Notes under the pieces: generated by a model
Seen by the model: only the letters and a program-made list of their open reading frames with translations
Databases searched by the model: none
Told to the model about the DNA's origin: nothing
Shown: piece after piece, positions 55,943 through 64,000 of the stretch
How the letters are laid out: each line of letters starts with the position of its first letter
Position numbering within the stretch: position 1 is the stretch's first letter
Position numbers and translations under genes: made by a program
From: QVMM01 sp047030855
Lineage (GTDB): Bacteria; Bacteroidota; Bacteroidia; Bacteroidales; Dysgonomonadaceae
Assembly (NCBI GenBank): GCA_047030855.1
Contig: JBKYIJ010000008.1
Coordinates: forward strand, 1,984,001 to 2,048,000
Reading direction: 5' to 3'
DNA: 64,000 nt

Positions 55943-56707
55943 CTATCCGATTTGTGCAATAAGTTTTTCCAACTTAGCGGCTGTTAATATTTCATTAGTA
56001 CAGTATTTGCCGTTGACAAAAACGCTGTATGTAGTTACAGGACAAAAATGACTTTGCGCTTCTTCCTTCGATATTATTTGGTGTGTTCTGACGGCAATAT
56101 CCGCAGACAAGATGACCGGTTTTAACAGTTCGACATACGGTACGGTAAACGGACACTGTGCCGTGTAAAATATATCGATACCCATAATGTCATCAGGCAT
56201 ACCGGTTTTAGCCGATTCTTTGAAATTAGGATCTTTTGCGTCGCGGCTAAATTTTTTCACAAGCAGTTCGAAGTAAGGATCGGCTTTGTCAATGACCGAA
56301 TATCCTTGTTTTATGAAAAATGCTTTGTCGGACAAGAACGGCTTTTTCTTATTGCCTGCAACGACTATTACTCCGTTCATTCCTTTTTCGACGGCATCCT
56401 GTTCACATTTCCGAAGCAGGGCTTTACCATATCCTTTTCCTTTGAAACTGCCTGATACCCAATAGCAGTCGATCAGCATATACCCGTCTGCATCGACAGG
56501 CATCCATGCGTTTATGGCAGGAATATATTCTATAAATACCTTTCCTCTCGCATTCAGTTTTTTGAACTGCAATCCGTCCTTGAACCGATCGCATAACCAT
56601 GCTTTCTTAGCTGCAACTCCGATATTGCTGGTTTTGCTGTCCAATGCACAGCAAATATGCTCATTGGCTATATTCCCGGGTGATAATGAGATAATTTCTT
56701 CGTTCAT
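55943..56707 (-). CDS. GNAT N-acetyltransferase with a C-terminal YoaP-like domain
   Basis: A 254-residue protein in two parts. Residues about 20-150 form a GNAT domain, with the acetyl-CoA loop in SGSFKGKGYGKALLRKCEQD. Residues about 165-254 form a thioredoxin-like region with a single-Cys AQCPFTVPYVELL where thioredoxins have CxxC, like the YoaP C-terminal domain. The substrate is unknown. It follows a zinc-ribbon gene by 4 bases. Confidence 0.82.
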   Translation of the reverse strand: MNEEIISLSPGNIANEHICCALDSKTSNIGVAAKKAWLCDRFKDGLQFKKLNARGKVFIEYIPAINAWMPVDADGYMLIDCYWVSGSFKGKGYGKALLRKCEQDAVEKGMNGVIVVAGNKKKPFLSDKAFFIKQGYSVIDKADPYFELLVKKFSRDAKDPNFKESAKTGMPDDIMGIDIFYTAQCPFTVPYVELLKPVILSADIAVRTHQIISKEEAQSHFCPVTTYSVFVNGKYCTNEILTAAKLEKLIAQIG

Positions 56708-56711
56708 GTTT

Positions 56712-56984
56712 TTATTTCTTCCAGCGTTTCAGTAATGGAAAATATTGTTTCATCCGAATGACGGCTTCTTCCTTTGTCAGCTTCTGTTCTGCGTCTTTGT
56801 TATATTCATTTACAAACTCTGCACAACGTTCTATCATTTCATCCATTGTGAGGTCTTGCGTGAAATGTCCATCTTTATAGCAATAAACGCAGTATTCATT
56901 ATTAAGGCTGTTGTCTTTGTTTGTGCCGTACATTTCAGAGGTAGTCATCGGCATTCCGCAGCTCTGGCAAAAATTCTGTTCCAT
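56712..56984 (-). CDS. Small zinc-ribbon protein
   Basis: A 90-residue protein with CQSCGMPM near the N-terminus and YCVYCYKDG near residue 35, a four-Cys zinc-ribbon pair. A helical region (TMDEMIERCAEFVNEYNK) follows. Similar small proteins are common in Bacteroidota and Firmicutes, often near GNAT genes, as here. The role is unknown. Confidence 0.85.
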   Translation of the reverse strand: MEQNFCQSCGMPMTTSEMYGTNKDNSLNNEYCVYCYKDGHFTQDLTMDEMIERCAEFVNEYNKDAEQKLTKEEAVIRMKQYFPLLKRWKK

Positions 56985-57030
56985 ATATTTCTTGTTTTCA
57001 GTCTATTGTTAAAAATAAGCAATATGCTTG

Positions 57031-57061
57031 TTGTAATAAAGTTATTAAAGATATATCTTTA
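57031..57061 (+). promoter_or_regulatory. Promoter of the small lipoprotein gene
   Basis: TTG (57031-57033), 20 bases, then TATCTTTA (57054-57061), one base from consensus. Start near 57068, about 27 bases before the ATG. Confidence 0.5.
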
Positions 57062-57094
57062 TTTCTGAATATTATAAATTAACTCTTTGCAGAA

Positions 57095-57595
57095 ATGAAA
57101 ATTACAGGTCTTCTAATCTCATTATTATTTGCGTCATTCTTTGCCGTATCGTGTCATAATGCGAACAAAGGAAACGATTCTTCTTCAAATTTAGAGCTTA
57201 CAGAAGATACTACAGACGTGGAAGTCCCTTATGTTGTGGGACAGAATTATTTTGTAAAAAATACGGTGCAGGATTCTGTATTAACTCTGACTCTGACTTC
57301 ACAGGAAGATTTTGATAAATATTTCGGTATGGCTGTGACTATGGCGGAAGATGGGAAGCCCACCCCGATTGATTTTGAAAAACAGGTTGTTATTACTTTT
57401 ATAGACAAAGTATCGGACAAATCCGTAGGTATAACACCCCAATCGCTGAATTTGGAAAATGATAAGATAAACCTTCAATACAAGATTGAAACGGATACTA
57501 TCGCAAGATCTTTTACATCCAGAGCTTTCTTACTTTTAATAGTAGATAAAGAATACGGAGAAAATGTAGAATTCAGTGAAGTTTCGGAAAAATAA
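57095..57595 (+). CDS. Small lipoprotein of unknown function
   Basis: A 166-residue lipoprotein with lipobox FFAVSC (Cys20) followed by a Ser/Asn-rich linker. A compact beta-rich domain of about 110 residues follows (VVITFIDKVSDKSVGI, AFLLLIVDKEYGENVEF). No recognised family motif is present. It has its own promoter and a bidirectional terminator. Confidence 0.75.
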   Translation: MKITGLLISLLFASFFAVSCHNANKGNDSSSNLELTEDTTDVEVPYVVGQNYFVKNTVQDSVLTLTLTSQEDFDKYFGMAVTMAEDGKPTPIDFEKQVVITFIDKVSDKSVGITPQSLNLENDKINLQYKIETDTIARSFTSRAFLLLIVDKEYGENVEFSEVSEK

Positions 57596-57618
57596 ATCGG
57601 ATTTTTTTGTTAAAAAAT

Positions 57619-57645
57619 AAAAGGCAAACATATCGTTTGCCTTTT
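57619..57645. terminator. Bidirectional terminator
   Basis: AAAAGGCAAAC / GTTTGCCTTTT, an 11-bp stem with a 5-base loop, T-rich on both sides. It lies between the convergent lipoprotein and SlyD-like genes. Confidence 0.88.
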
Positions 57646-57673
57646 TCTATATCTTGGAATTTCAGAAGTTAGT

Positions 57674-58246
57674 TTAACAGCTGCATCCTGAACCACAACT
57701 GCATCCCGCTGCTTCCTCAGATTCTTCTCCACATTCGCAGCCACAACCGCAACCTCCCTGAGGAGCAAATAATGCGGCAATTTCTTCAGGAGAGGCATCT
57801 CTCACAGAAAGAACTTTTCCTGAAAAATTAAGCGTTTCGCCGGCTAACGGATGGTTGAAATCCATTGTGATAACATCGTCTTTGATTTCCACTACTGAAC
57901 CATCCAATCTGTTTCCGTTCGAATCCATCATCGGAACCATATTGCCTTCAAAAATAACATTCGTATCTATTTTGCCGTCGATTTCGAATATATTTTTCGG
58001 CAGGTCTACTACCCGCTCGTCGTCATACTCTCCATATCCTTCTTCGGGAGATATTTTAAAGCTGAACGAATCGCCTTCACTCAGATTTTCGACATTTCTT
58101 TCGAAAGCTTCGAGCATGGAATTTGTACCGAAGATAAATTCGAGAGGATTTTCTGTTGTCGCGCGCTCCATCAGTTCCAATGCTCCTTCTTCGCCGACAT
58201 TCAGATCATATGATAGAGAAACAAACTTATTAGTTGAAATTTTCAT
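57674..58246 (-). CDS. FKBP-type peptidyl-prolyl isomerase, SlyD-like, with Cys-rich metal-binding tail
   Basis: A 190-residue cytosolic protein. The FKBP part (about residues 1-70 and 125-160) contains LSYDLNVGEEGALELMERAT, FIFGTNSMLEAFE and SPEEGYGEYDDERVVDL. A flap (IF) domain of about 50 residues is inserted, as in SlyD. The last 27 residues are rich in Cys and Gly (11 Cys), a likely nickel or zinc store like the SlyD tail but Cys-based rather than His-based. Confidence 0.9.
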   Translation of the reverse strand: MKISTNKFVSLSYDLNVGEEGALELMERATTENPLEFIFGTNSMLEAFERNVENLSEGDSFSFKISPEEGYGEYDDERVVDLPKNIFEIDGKIDTNVIFEGNMVPMMDSNGNRLDGSVVEIKDDVITMDFNHPLAGETLNFSGKVLSVRDASPEEIAALFAPQGGCGCGCECGEESEEAAGCSCGSGCSC

Positions 58247-58350
58247 TTTTTGTTATGTATTTAATTAATAAATATAATTGATAGCTTTCTCGATATGTTA
58301 GACAAAAATTATGCCTTTTTCTACGTAAAACGTAATTTGCCTTTATTTGT

Positions 58351-59523
58351 TTATTTATTTACGGCTTTTTTCAAATTATTAAGAGCCTCTTTTATAACGG
58401 AAAGAGGTGTTCCTATATTCATTCTCATAAATCCCGTGCCCTCTGTCCCGAACATTGCTCCATCGTTCAGTGCCAATTTGGCATCGTTGACGAAAAGAGA
58501 AACCAATTCGTTTTGCGACAGTTTCAGATCCCTGCAATCGAGCCATATAAGGTAAGAGGCTTGGGGCATCATTGCTTTTATGGATGGAATGTGCTCTTTC
58601 AGAAACTTGTCAACGTAGCTGATATTGTTCCACAGGTATTCCTTCAATTCCGTGAGCCATTCTTCACCGTTTTCGTAAGCTGTCTGTGCCGAAATATGAG
58701 CAAAAATGTCTCCGCTGCTTAATTCCCTTGCTTCGAGATACTGATGGAATCTTTCTCTGATTTCGTCGTTCGGAATAATTGAATATGAACTTGCCATCCC
58801 TGCAATATTAAAAGTTTTGCTGGGTGCCATGAACGTAATGCTGTTTTGAGCCGCTTTTTCGGACACCGATGCGAAAGGAATGTGTTTGTGTCCTTTAAAT
58901 GCCAGATCGCAATGTATTTCGTCCGAAATAACCAATATGCCGTTGTCGAAACATATATCGGCTATGGCTGTCAGCTCTTCCCGTGTCCATACTCTGCCTC
59001 CGGGATTATGCGGATTGCACAGTATAAGTATTTTGCAAGATTTATCTATTTTGTTTTTCAGATCATCCATATCCATTTCATACTGATCGGTTTTCAGCAC
59101 TAACGGATTGTTTACAATTTCTCTTTTGAGAGCTGTCGGGACGAGTCTGAACGGATGATAGACAGGAGGTTGTATGATGATTTTGTCCGCTTCTTTCGTA
59201 AAATTGTCAACCGCAAAAGCTATTCCTTTCACGATTCCCGGAATGAAACTTACCCATTCTTGCTTTATCTGCCAATTGTGGTGTTTTTGTATCCAGCTGA
59301 CGATTGCGTCGAAATATCCCTGACTTGGATTAGTATATCCGAAAACTCCATGACGGGCTCTTGTAATAATAGCTTCCGAAACGGCAGGCGGAGAGAGGAA
59401 ATCCATGTCGGCTACCCATAAAGGTATCAGGTTTTCGTCGCCATATCGTTCTTTTAATGCATCAACTTTGATAGCTCCTGTGCCTTTTCTGTTGATGATC
59501 TGATCGAAATTATATTTACTCAT
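58351..59523 (-). CDS. MalY/PatB-type PLP-dependent beta-C-S lyase
   Basis: A 390-residue fold-type I aminotransferase-like enzyme of the MalY/PatB group. LWVADMDFLSPPAV at the N-terminus and NPHNPGGRVWT, SDEIHCDLAF and the PLP lysine K236 in MAPSKTFNIAGM are typical. It probably cleaves cystathionine or cysteine beta-bonds. A -7 element (TACCTTTG) lies at 59552-59559. Confidence 0.9.
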   Translation of the reverse strand: MSKYNFDQIINRKGTGAIKVDALKERYGDENLIPLWVADMDFLSPPAVSEAIITRARHGVFGYTNPSQGYFDAIVSWIQKHHNWQIKQEWVSFIPGIVKGIAFAVDNFTKEADKIIIQPPVYHPFRLVPTALKREIVNNPLVLKTDQYEMDMDDLKNKIDKSCKILILCNPHNPGGRVWTREELTAIADICFDNGILVISDEIHCDLAFKGHKHIPFASVSEKAAQNSITFMAPSKTFNIAGMASSYSIIPNDEIRERFHQYLEARELSSGDIFAHISAQTAYENGEEWLTELKEYLWNNISYVDKFLKEHIPSIKAMMPQASYLIWLDCRDLKLSQNELVSLFVNDAKLALNDGAMFGTEGTGFMRMNIGTPLSVIKEALNNLKKAVNK

Positions 59524-59551
59524 TATTTTCTGAAGGATATTTTAAAGGTTG

Positions 59552-59559
59552 CAAAGGTA
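59552..59559 (-). promoter_or_regulatory. -7 promoter element of the MalY-like gene
   Basis: TACCTTTG on the minus strand, about 28 bases upstream of the ATG, inside the 41-base gap after the SpoU gene. Confidence 0.5.
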
Positions 59560-59564
59560 TGAAA

Positions 59565-60320
59565 TTAATAATATCTTCTCCTAAATTCGGCGCAAATAAT
59601 GGCTGTCGCTACCGATACGTTCAACGATTCGGACGTTGTTCTATCTTTCGGGTAATTAGGTATATAGAGCCTTTCGGTAATCAAACTTTCGATTTCTGGG
59701 CGAATGCCGTTCCCTTCGTTTCCCATTACGATAATACCGTTTTCGGTAAGATTTTCCTCATAAATATTTTTTCCGTTAAGGAAAGTCCCGTAAACAGGCA
59801 TGCCCTTTACTGAAGTCAGAAATTCTTTCAGATCCGTATAATGAATTTTTATTCGGGCTATTGCGCCCATGGTTGCCTGCACTGTTTTCGGATTATAAAT
59901 GTCAACGGTATCCTTCGAGCAGATTATATTTTCTATTCCGTACCAATCGGCAAGACGAACAATCGTCCCGAAATTTCCCGGATCTTGTATTCCGTCGAGG
60001 GCTATGCATAGTTGAGACGTGATTCCCGTTTCTTCTATCTCATATTCCGGTTGATAAAAAACGGCCAATGCCTGTTGTGGATTATTGAGGAAACTGATTT
60101 TGTTTAATTCATTTTGTGAAACTTCGTATAGTTCTTCAATTACAGATGAATTAATCGTTTCAATAAAATCTTTTGTCCCGATCAGGACTTGACATTTCAT
60201 ACAGTTCAAAAGTTCAGAAACCATTTTATTGCCTTCCGCAACGAAAGTATGGTGTTCCAACCTGTGTTTTTTATCTTTCAGAGACTGTATATATTTTATC
60301 TTGTTTTTGCTTACTGTCAT
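59565..60320 (-). CDS. SpoU/TrmH-family RNA 2'-O-methyltransferase
   Basis: A 251-residue SPOUT enzyme. An N-terminal RNA-binding domain (VSKNKIKYIQSLKDKKHR) is followed by motif 1 ALDGIQDPGNFGTIVRLADW, motif 2 IVMGNEGNGI and motif 3 SLNVSVATAIICAEFRRR. It methylates a ribose in rRNA or tRNA; the target base is not determined. Its start overlaps the VOC gene stop by 4 bases (ATGA). In Bacteroidota such a gene is often next to tamL, as here. Confidence 0.92.
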   Translation of the reverse strand: MTVSKNKIKYIQSLKDKKHRLEHHTFVAEGNKMVSELLNCMKCQVLIGTKDFIETINSSVIEELYEVSQNELNKISFLNNPQQALAVFYQPEYEIEETGITSQLCIALDGIQDPGNFGTIVRLADWYGIENIICSKDTVDIYNPKTVQATMGAIARIKIHYTDLKEFLTSVKGMPVYGTFLNGKNIYEENLTENGIIVMGNEGNGIRPEIESLITERLYIPNYPKDRTTSESLNVSVATAIICAEFRRRYY

Positions 60321-60721
60321 TTTTCTGTAAACTTTGCTATGACTTCCAGCCTGTTATTTTCGGGGTCGATAGTTTCAAACTCGTAATATCCGTCACCTGT
60401 TTTTCGCGGGCCTTTCAGTATTTTATATCCGTCAGCTTGTAATTCTTTCGCTTTTTTATCGACATCCTCCATTGTTTCAACATCAAAAGCGAGGTGTATT
60501 ATTCCTTTATATTGTTCGATGCAGCTATTCAGATTGTCAGGAATATCAGGTTTGTACATAATTTCCATACGCGCTCCTGAATCAAAACTGAGAAAATAAC
60601 TTTTAAAACCGTTCGAATTATTTACATATAAGTCGTTGGCTTTGGCATTAAAATATTTAATGTAATATTCTTTTACCTTTTCGAGATTTGTTGTCCAAAT
60701 AGCTATGTGATCCAGTTTCAT
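60317..60721 (-). CDS. VOC family protein (glyoxalase/bleomycin-resistance fold)
   Basis: A 134-residue vicinal-oxygen-chelate protein. LDHIAIWTTNLEKVKEYYIK carries the first metal His, GIIHLAFDVETMEDVDKKA a second His, and FETIDPENNRLEVIAKF the C-terminal Glu. This suits a metal-dependent lyase or isomerase; substrate unknown. It precedes the SpoU gene with a 4-base overlap. Confidence 0.9.
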   Translation of the reverse strand: MKLDHIAIWTTNLEKVKEYYIKYFNAKANDLYVNNSNGFKSYFLSFDSGARMEIMYKPDIPDNLNSCIEQYKGIIHLAFDVETMEDVDKKAKELQADGYKILKGPRKTGDGYYEFETIDPENNRLEVIAKFTEK

Positions 60722-60795
60722 AACAGTTTTGCGGAATAGAGTTTCGTTTTAAGTTTCTTTTTGTAACAAAACTACAAAAGAAATAATTAAAATAA

Positions 60796-60803
60796 TAAAT
60801 TTG
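60796..60803 (+). promoter_or_regulatory. -7 promoter element of tamL
   Basis: TAAATTTG matches TAnnTTTG. Start near 60809, about 40 bases before the ATG at 60850. No -33 box is clear. Confidence 0.45.
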
Positions 60804-60849
60804 TATCCTATTTGTTTTTCCTGCTATATTCAGAGTGTTATACGAAGGG

Positions 60850-63307
60850 ATGAGATTGAAATTTTTATATTCTTTATTAGGAATAGCCTGCGTTTTTGTA
60901 ATACAGTCCTGTAGTTCGACCAAATTCATTGAGGACGGGCAATACTGGTTACGCAGCGCTACGATTAAAAGCGACACTAAAGGTATTTCATCGTTAGAGA
61001 TGGAAGCTTATATCCAGCAGAAACCTAATTTTAAGACGTTGGAAATTTTTCGGATGCCTTTGTTTATCTATAATCTTTCGGGAAGCGATACGACAAAATG
61101 GGTGAACAGAGTTCTTCGTAATGCGGGTGAAGCCCCTGTAATTTATGACAGTACGACTGTCGATAATACCGTGAATAATCTGACTACAATCTTGAATAAC
61201 AAAGGATATATTCATGCTCAGGTGATCCCCGAAATAAAAAAGAAAGGAAAAACTGCGGACATAAAATATCAGATTAAAGCGGGACAACCTTACAGAATAA
61301 CAGACTATTCGATTAATATTTCCGATACGGTTTTTGAGAATGATAAAGTGTTTTCCTCGATACGGCGTCGGCACAACGCAAAAGATACCGTATCTTTTAA
61401 TTTGGATAAATCGTTGCTTCGTAATTCCCTTGTCCAAAAAAAATTCTCTATTTGATCTGGATATGCTGGATGAGGAAAGAGACAGGGTTTCTTCTTCATT
61501 CAGACGGTTCGGTTATTATGAATTTGATAAGGAATATATCGGTTTTGTTGCCGATACTTTAACTCAGGGAAAGGATAAGGTGAGTTTGGAATTGACTGTG
61601 TACCCCTATATGCAAAAAAGGGAAAACGGGGAGATCATCGAAAGTAAACACAGGCAGTTTGTAGTGAAAGAAGTAAATTTTTATGTCGATTATAATCCCC
61701 TTGAAGATATAAACATAGGCAATTATAAACCAACAGAGGTGGTTGAAAGAGATAACGGTTTGTATAAAATTTTTTACGGAGAAAAAGGACGGTATATAAA
61801 ACCCCATATAATACTCAACAGTTGTTTCATTACTCCCGGGGCATTATACAGCGAAAATGCTACATCCACTACTTATAACTCATTGTCGCAATTGCATATA
61901 TTGAGAAATGTCAACATAAGGTATCAGGAAATAATTGATAACGATTCTACGAAATTGCTTTGCATAATAACCTGCGTTCCCGATAAAAAACAAGCAATTT
62001 CAGTTGAAGCTGAGGGGACAAACTCGGACGGCAGATTCGGAGTCGGTGCAAGCATAGGCTATACTCATCGCAATCTGTTCAGAGGATCGGAACTTTTCAA
62101 TGCCAAATTGCGTGGATCGTATGAAGCGATATCCGCCGATTTCTCAAATTTCGACAAGAACTATTTTGAAATAGGCGGCGAAACCTCCATAACATTTCCT
62201 CGTTTTATGTTTCCTTTTCTGAAACGCGATTTACGCAGGCGATTGCATGCTTCGACACAGTTGACGGCAAATTATACTTATCAGCGGCGTCCCGATTATT
62301 TTACGCGGACAATACTGTCAACACGCCTGTCATATCTGTGGCAGAACAGGCGAAACAATTCGATTAAACATTCCGTCGATCTGGTGAATGTGAGCTATGT
62401 GCACATTCCCGAATCCAAGTTGAATATGTCATTCATAAATAAGTTGACATCTGCAGCCCGTGAATTCAGTTTTACCGATCAGTTCATATTAGGTTCGGGA
62501 TATACTTATACGAATACCAATCTTAACCTGTTCAGCAGCAAACGACGCAGGCAGACATCCATATATTCGCTAAGAGCCAATGTTGAAACTGCCGGGAATC
62601 TTTTGTCGCTTGTCGCAGCTATGGCAGGTGCGGAAAAAGATTCTCTTGGAAGTAAGAAAATATTCGGAACACGCTTTGTTCAATACGTTCTGGGAAACGT
62701 CGATTATAGCCGGACGATTTATCTGGACGAAAAAAACAGCATTGCATGGAGAGTCGGTGGAGGTGTGGTATACCCTTACGGTAACTATAAAATGGTGCCT
62801 ATTCAGAAACGTTTCTATTCAGGAGGTGCTAACAGTGTGAGAGGGTGGGGAATACGCGAGCTCGGTCCCGGATCGTTTTACAAACCTGATGCAACATTCT
62901 ACGATCAGTCGGGCGAAATACGGTTCGATGCCAATATCGAATACCGAAGTAAAGTGTTCTGGAAGTTTGAACTTGCTGCTTTCTTAGACGCCGGAAATAT
63001 ATGGACAATAAAAAAATACGAAGAGCAGGAAAAAGGTAATTTCAGTTTCGGTTCATTTTATAAAGAGATTGCCTTTGCTTGGGGGCTTGGGCTGAGGCTC
63101 GATTTCGATTATGTGCTGATCCGCCTCGATTGTGGTTGGAAATTGTACGATCCTGCCGACAGGTATAAACATTATGATTATGATGATAACACCCGTCAAT
63201 GGATACCTGATGCCGGCAGAGGGATGAAATCGAAGTGGCCTGTTCTGAAACCTTTCGATATCGGGCATAACACAGCTTGGCACATAGCTGTGGGATATCC
63301 TTTCTGA
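60850..63307 (+). CDS. tamL: TamL-type outer-membrane assembly lipoprotein (Omp85 family), frameshifted
   Basis: A lipoprotein version of TamA: the signal peptide ends VIQSC (Cys21), then POTRA-like domains (RITDYSINISDTVFEND, VVKEVNFYVDYNPLED), then an Omp85 barrel. The barrel has the conserved GGANSVRGWGIRELGPGSF in place of the VRGF/Y motif and ends HIAVGYPF. The frame breaks at the A8 run 61436-61443; one base fewer joins LVQK to NSLFDLDMLDEERDRVSS for 818 residues. It helps insert outer-membrane proteins with TamB. Confidence 0.85.
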
Positions 63308-63319
63308 TTTTTTTTACTC

Positions 63320-63999
63320 TTATTCTTCTTTTAACAAATCGGGACGCAAACGCTTGGTACGTTCATAAGACTGTTGCAGCTTCCAGTCGTCAATATTTGC
63401 CTGATGGCCTGATAATAAAATGTCGGGAACTTTCCACCCTTTGTATTCGGCAGGACGCGTATATACGGGAGGTGCCAGCAGGTTGTCCTGAAAGGAGTCG
63501 GAGAGAGCGGATTGTTCATCGCCGATGGCACCCGGGATTACCCTTACGATTGCATCCGAAATCATTGCGGCAGCCAGTTCGCCCCCTGTAAGGACAAAAT
63601 CGCCTATCGAAATTTCTTTCGTTATCAGATGTTCCCTTATCCTGTAATCAATTCCTTTGTAATGTCCGCAAAGGATTATGATATTATTGAGCAAAGACAT
63701 TTGGTTTGCCGTTTTCTGATCGAATAATTCTCCGTCGGGTGTTGTGAATATAACTTCGTCATATTCTCTTTGCGCCTTTAGATGAGAGATAGCATTGTCT
63801 ATCGGTTCAATCTGCATAACCATTCCTGCTTCGCCGCCGAAAGGATAATCGTCTACTCTTTTGTGCTTGTCGGTGGTGTAATCTCTAGATTGTGAATGTG
63901 TATTTCTGCAATGCCTTTATTCTGTGCCCGTTGTAATATAGAGCAATTTACGGCTCCTTCTATCATCTGCGGCAAAACGGTAATTATATCTATTCTCAT
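63320..63999 (-). CDS. trmD: tRNA (guanine-N1)-methyltransferase, frameshifted
   Basis: A SPOUT enzyme that makes m1G37 in tRNA to prevent frameshifting. From the ATG at 63999 the frame gives MRIDIITVLPQMIEGAVNCS and then breaks near 63886. Adding one base there continues NLRDYTTDKHKRVDDYPFGG into the open frame from 63823 with the SAM knot (IGDFVLTGGELAAAMISDA, IDYRIREH). The repaired length is 226 residues, as expected for TrmD. The ATG lies one base from the window's right edge. Confidence 0.92.
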
Positions 64000-64000
64000 G

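Noticed and set aside
1..64000. CRISPR arrays, tRNA genes, insertion sequences or prophage
   Set aside because: No spaced direct repeats, cloverleaf candidates, transposase genes or phage genes were found by reading both strands.

Overview
This window is Bacteroidota DNA, order Bacteroidales. The evidence is SusC/SusD outer-membrane pairs, lipoproteins with acidic residues after the acylated Cys, a cargo protein with a type IX secretion (T9SS) sorting domain, an N-succinylornithine-type carbamoyltransferase, and the Bacteroidota -7 promoter motif TAnnTTTG, which appears upstream of many genes (often the variant TATCTTTG). The low GC content and the T9SS tail would fit Dysgonomonadaceae or Parabacteroides-like bacteria, but the exact genus is an inference.

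Layout. 1-7.7 kb: minus strand; start of a DUF5686-type protein, then the operon lepA - flavin reductase - speA - TPR protein - ettA. 7.7-14.5 kb: beta-barrel protein, aroC (+), a HAD phosphatase, a 963-residue T9SS cargo protein and a sugar-nucleotidyltransferase-like gene (+). 14.6-29.97 kb: one plus-strand run of seven genes, FAS1 - SusC - SusD - FAS1 - FAS1 - SusC - SusD, ending in a strong terminator. It holds no CAZyme, peptidase, sigma/anti-sigma pair or hybrid sensor, and is the best candidate here for a poorly described system. 30-38 kb: minus strand housekeeping and envelope genes (3'-5' exonuclease, dnaN, two tandem flavodoxins, hslR, a cysteine-less redoxin, kdsB, nfeD, an NlpE-like lipoprotein, DUF3109). 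38.2-41.6 kb: rplU-rpmA and pRiA4b-like - miaA - dprA (+). 41.6-57 kb: minus strand; fabD, a membrane protein, pheS, an M1-like metalloprotein, an AsmA-like protein, the threonine-to-glycine pair tdh/kbl, and an arginine/proline cluster (proB, proA, small protein, acyltransferase, argF'), then GNAT and zinc-ribbon genes. 57-64 kb: a small lipoprotein, a SlyD-like PPIase, a MalY-like lyase, a SpoU methyltransferase, a VOC protein, tamL (+) and trmD.

A striking overall feature is the number of single-base frameshifts in otherwise well conserved genes. I count eleven, in nine genes. Seven are one-base excesses in runs of 5-8 identical bases (FAS1-2, FAS1-3, SusD-2 twice, flavodoxin, acyltransferase, tamL). 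Four lie outside long runs (dprA, acyltransferase, proB, trmD). Restoring one base at each site gives full-length family proteins; the repaired flavodoxin has 166 residues, the same as its tandem paralogue. I read most of these as assembly or sequencing indels, with transcriptional slippage or real decay as alternatives. No tRNA, rRNA, CRISPR array, insertion sequence or replication origin was seen.
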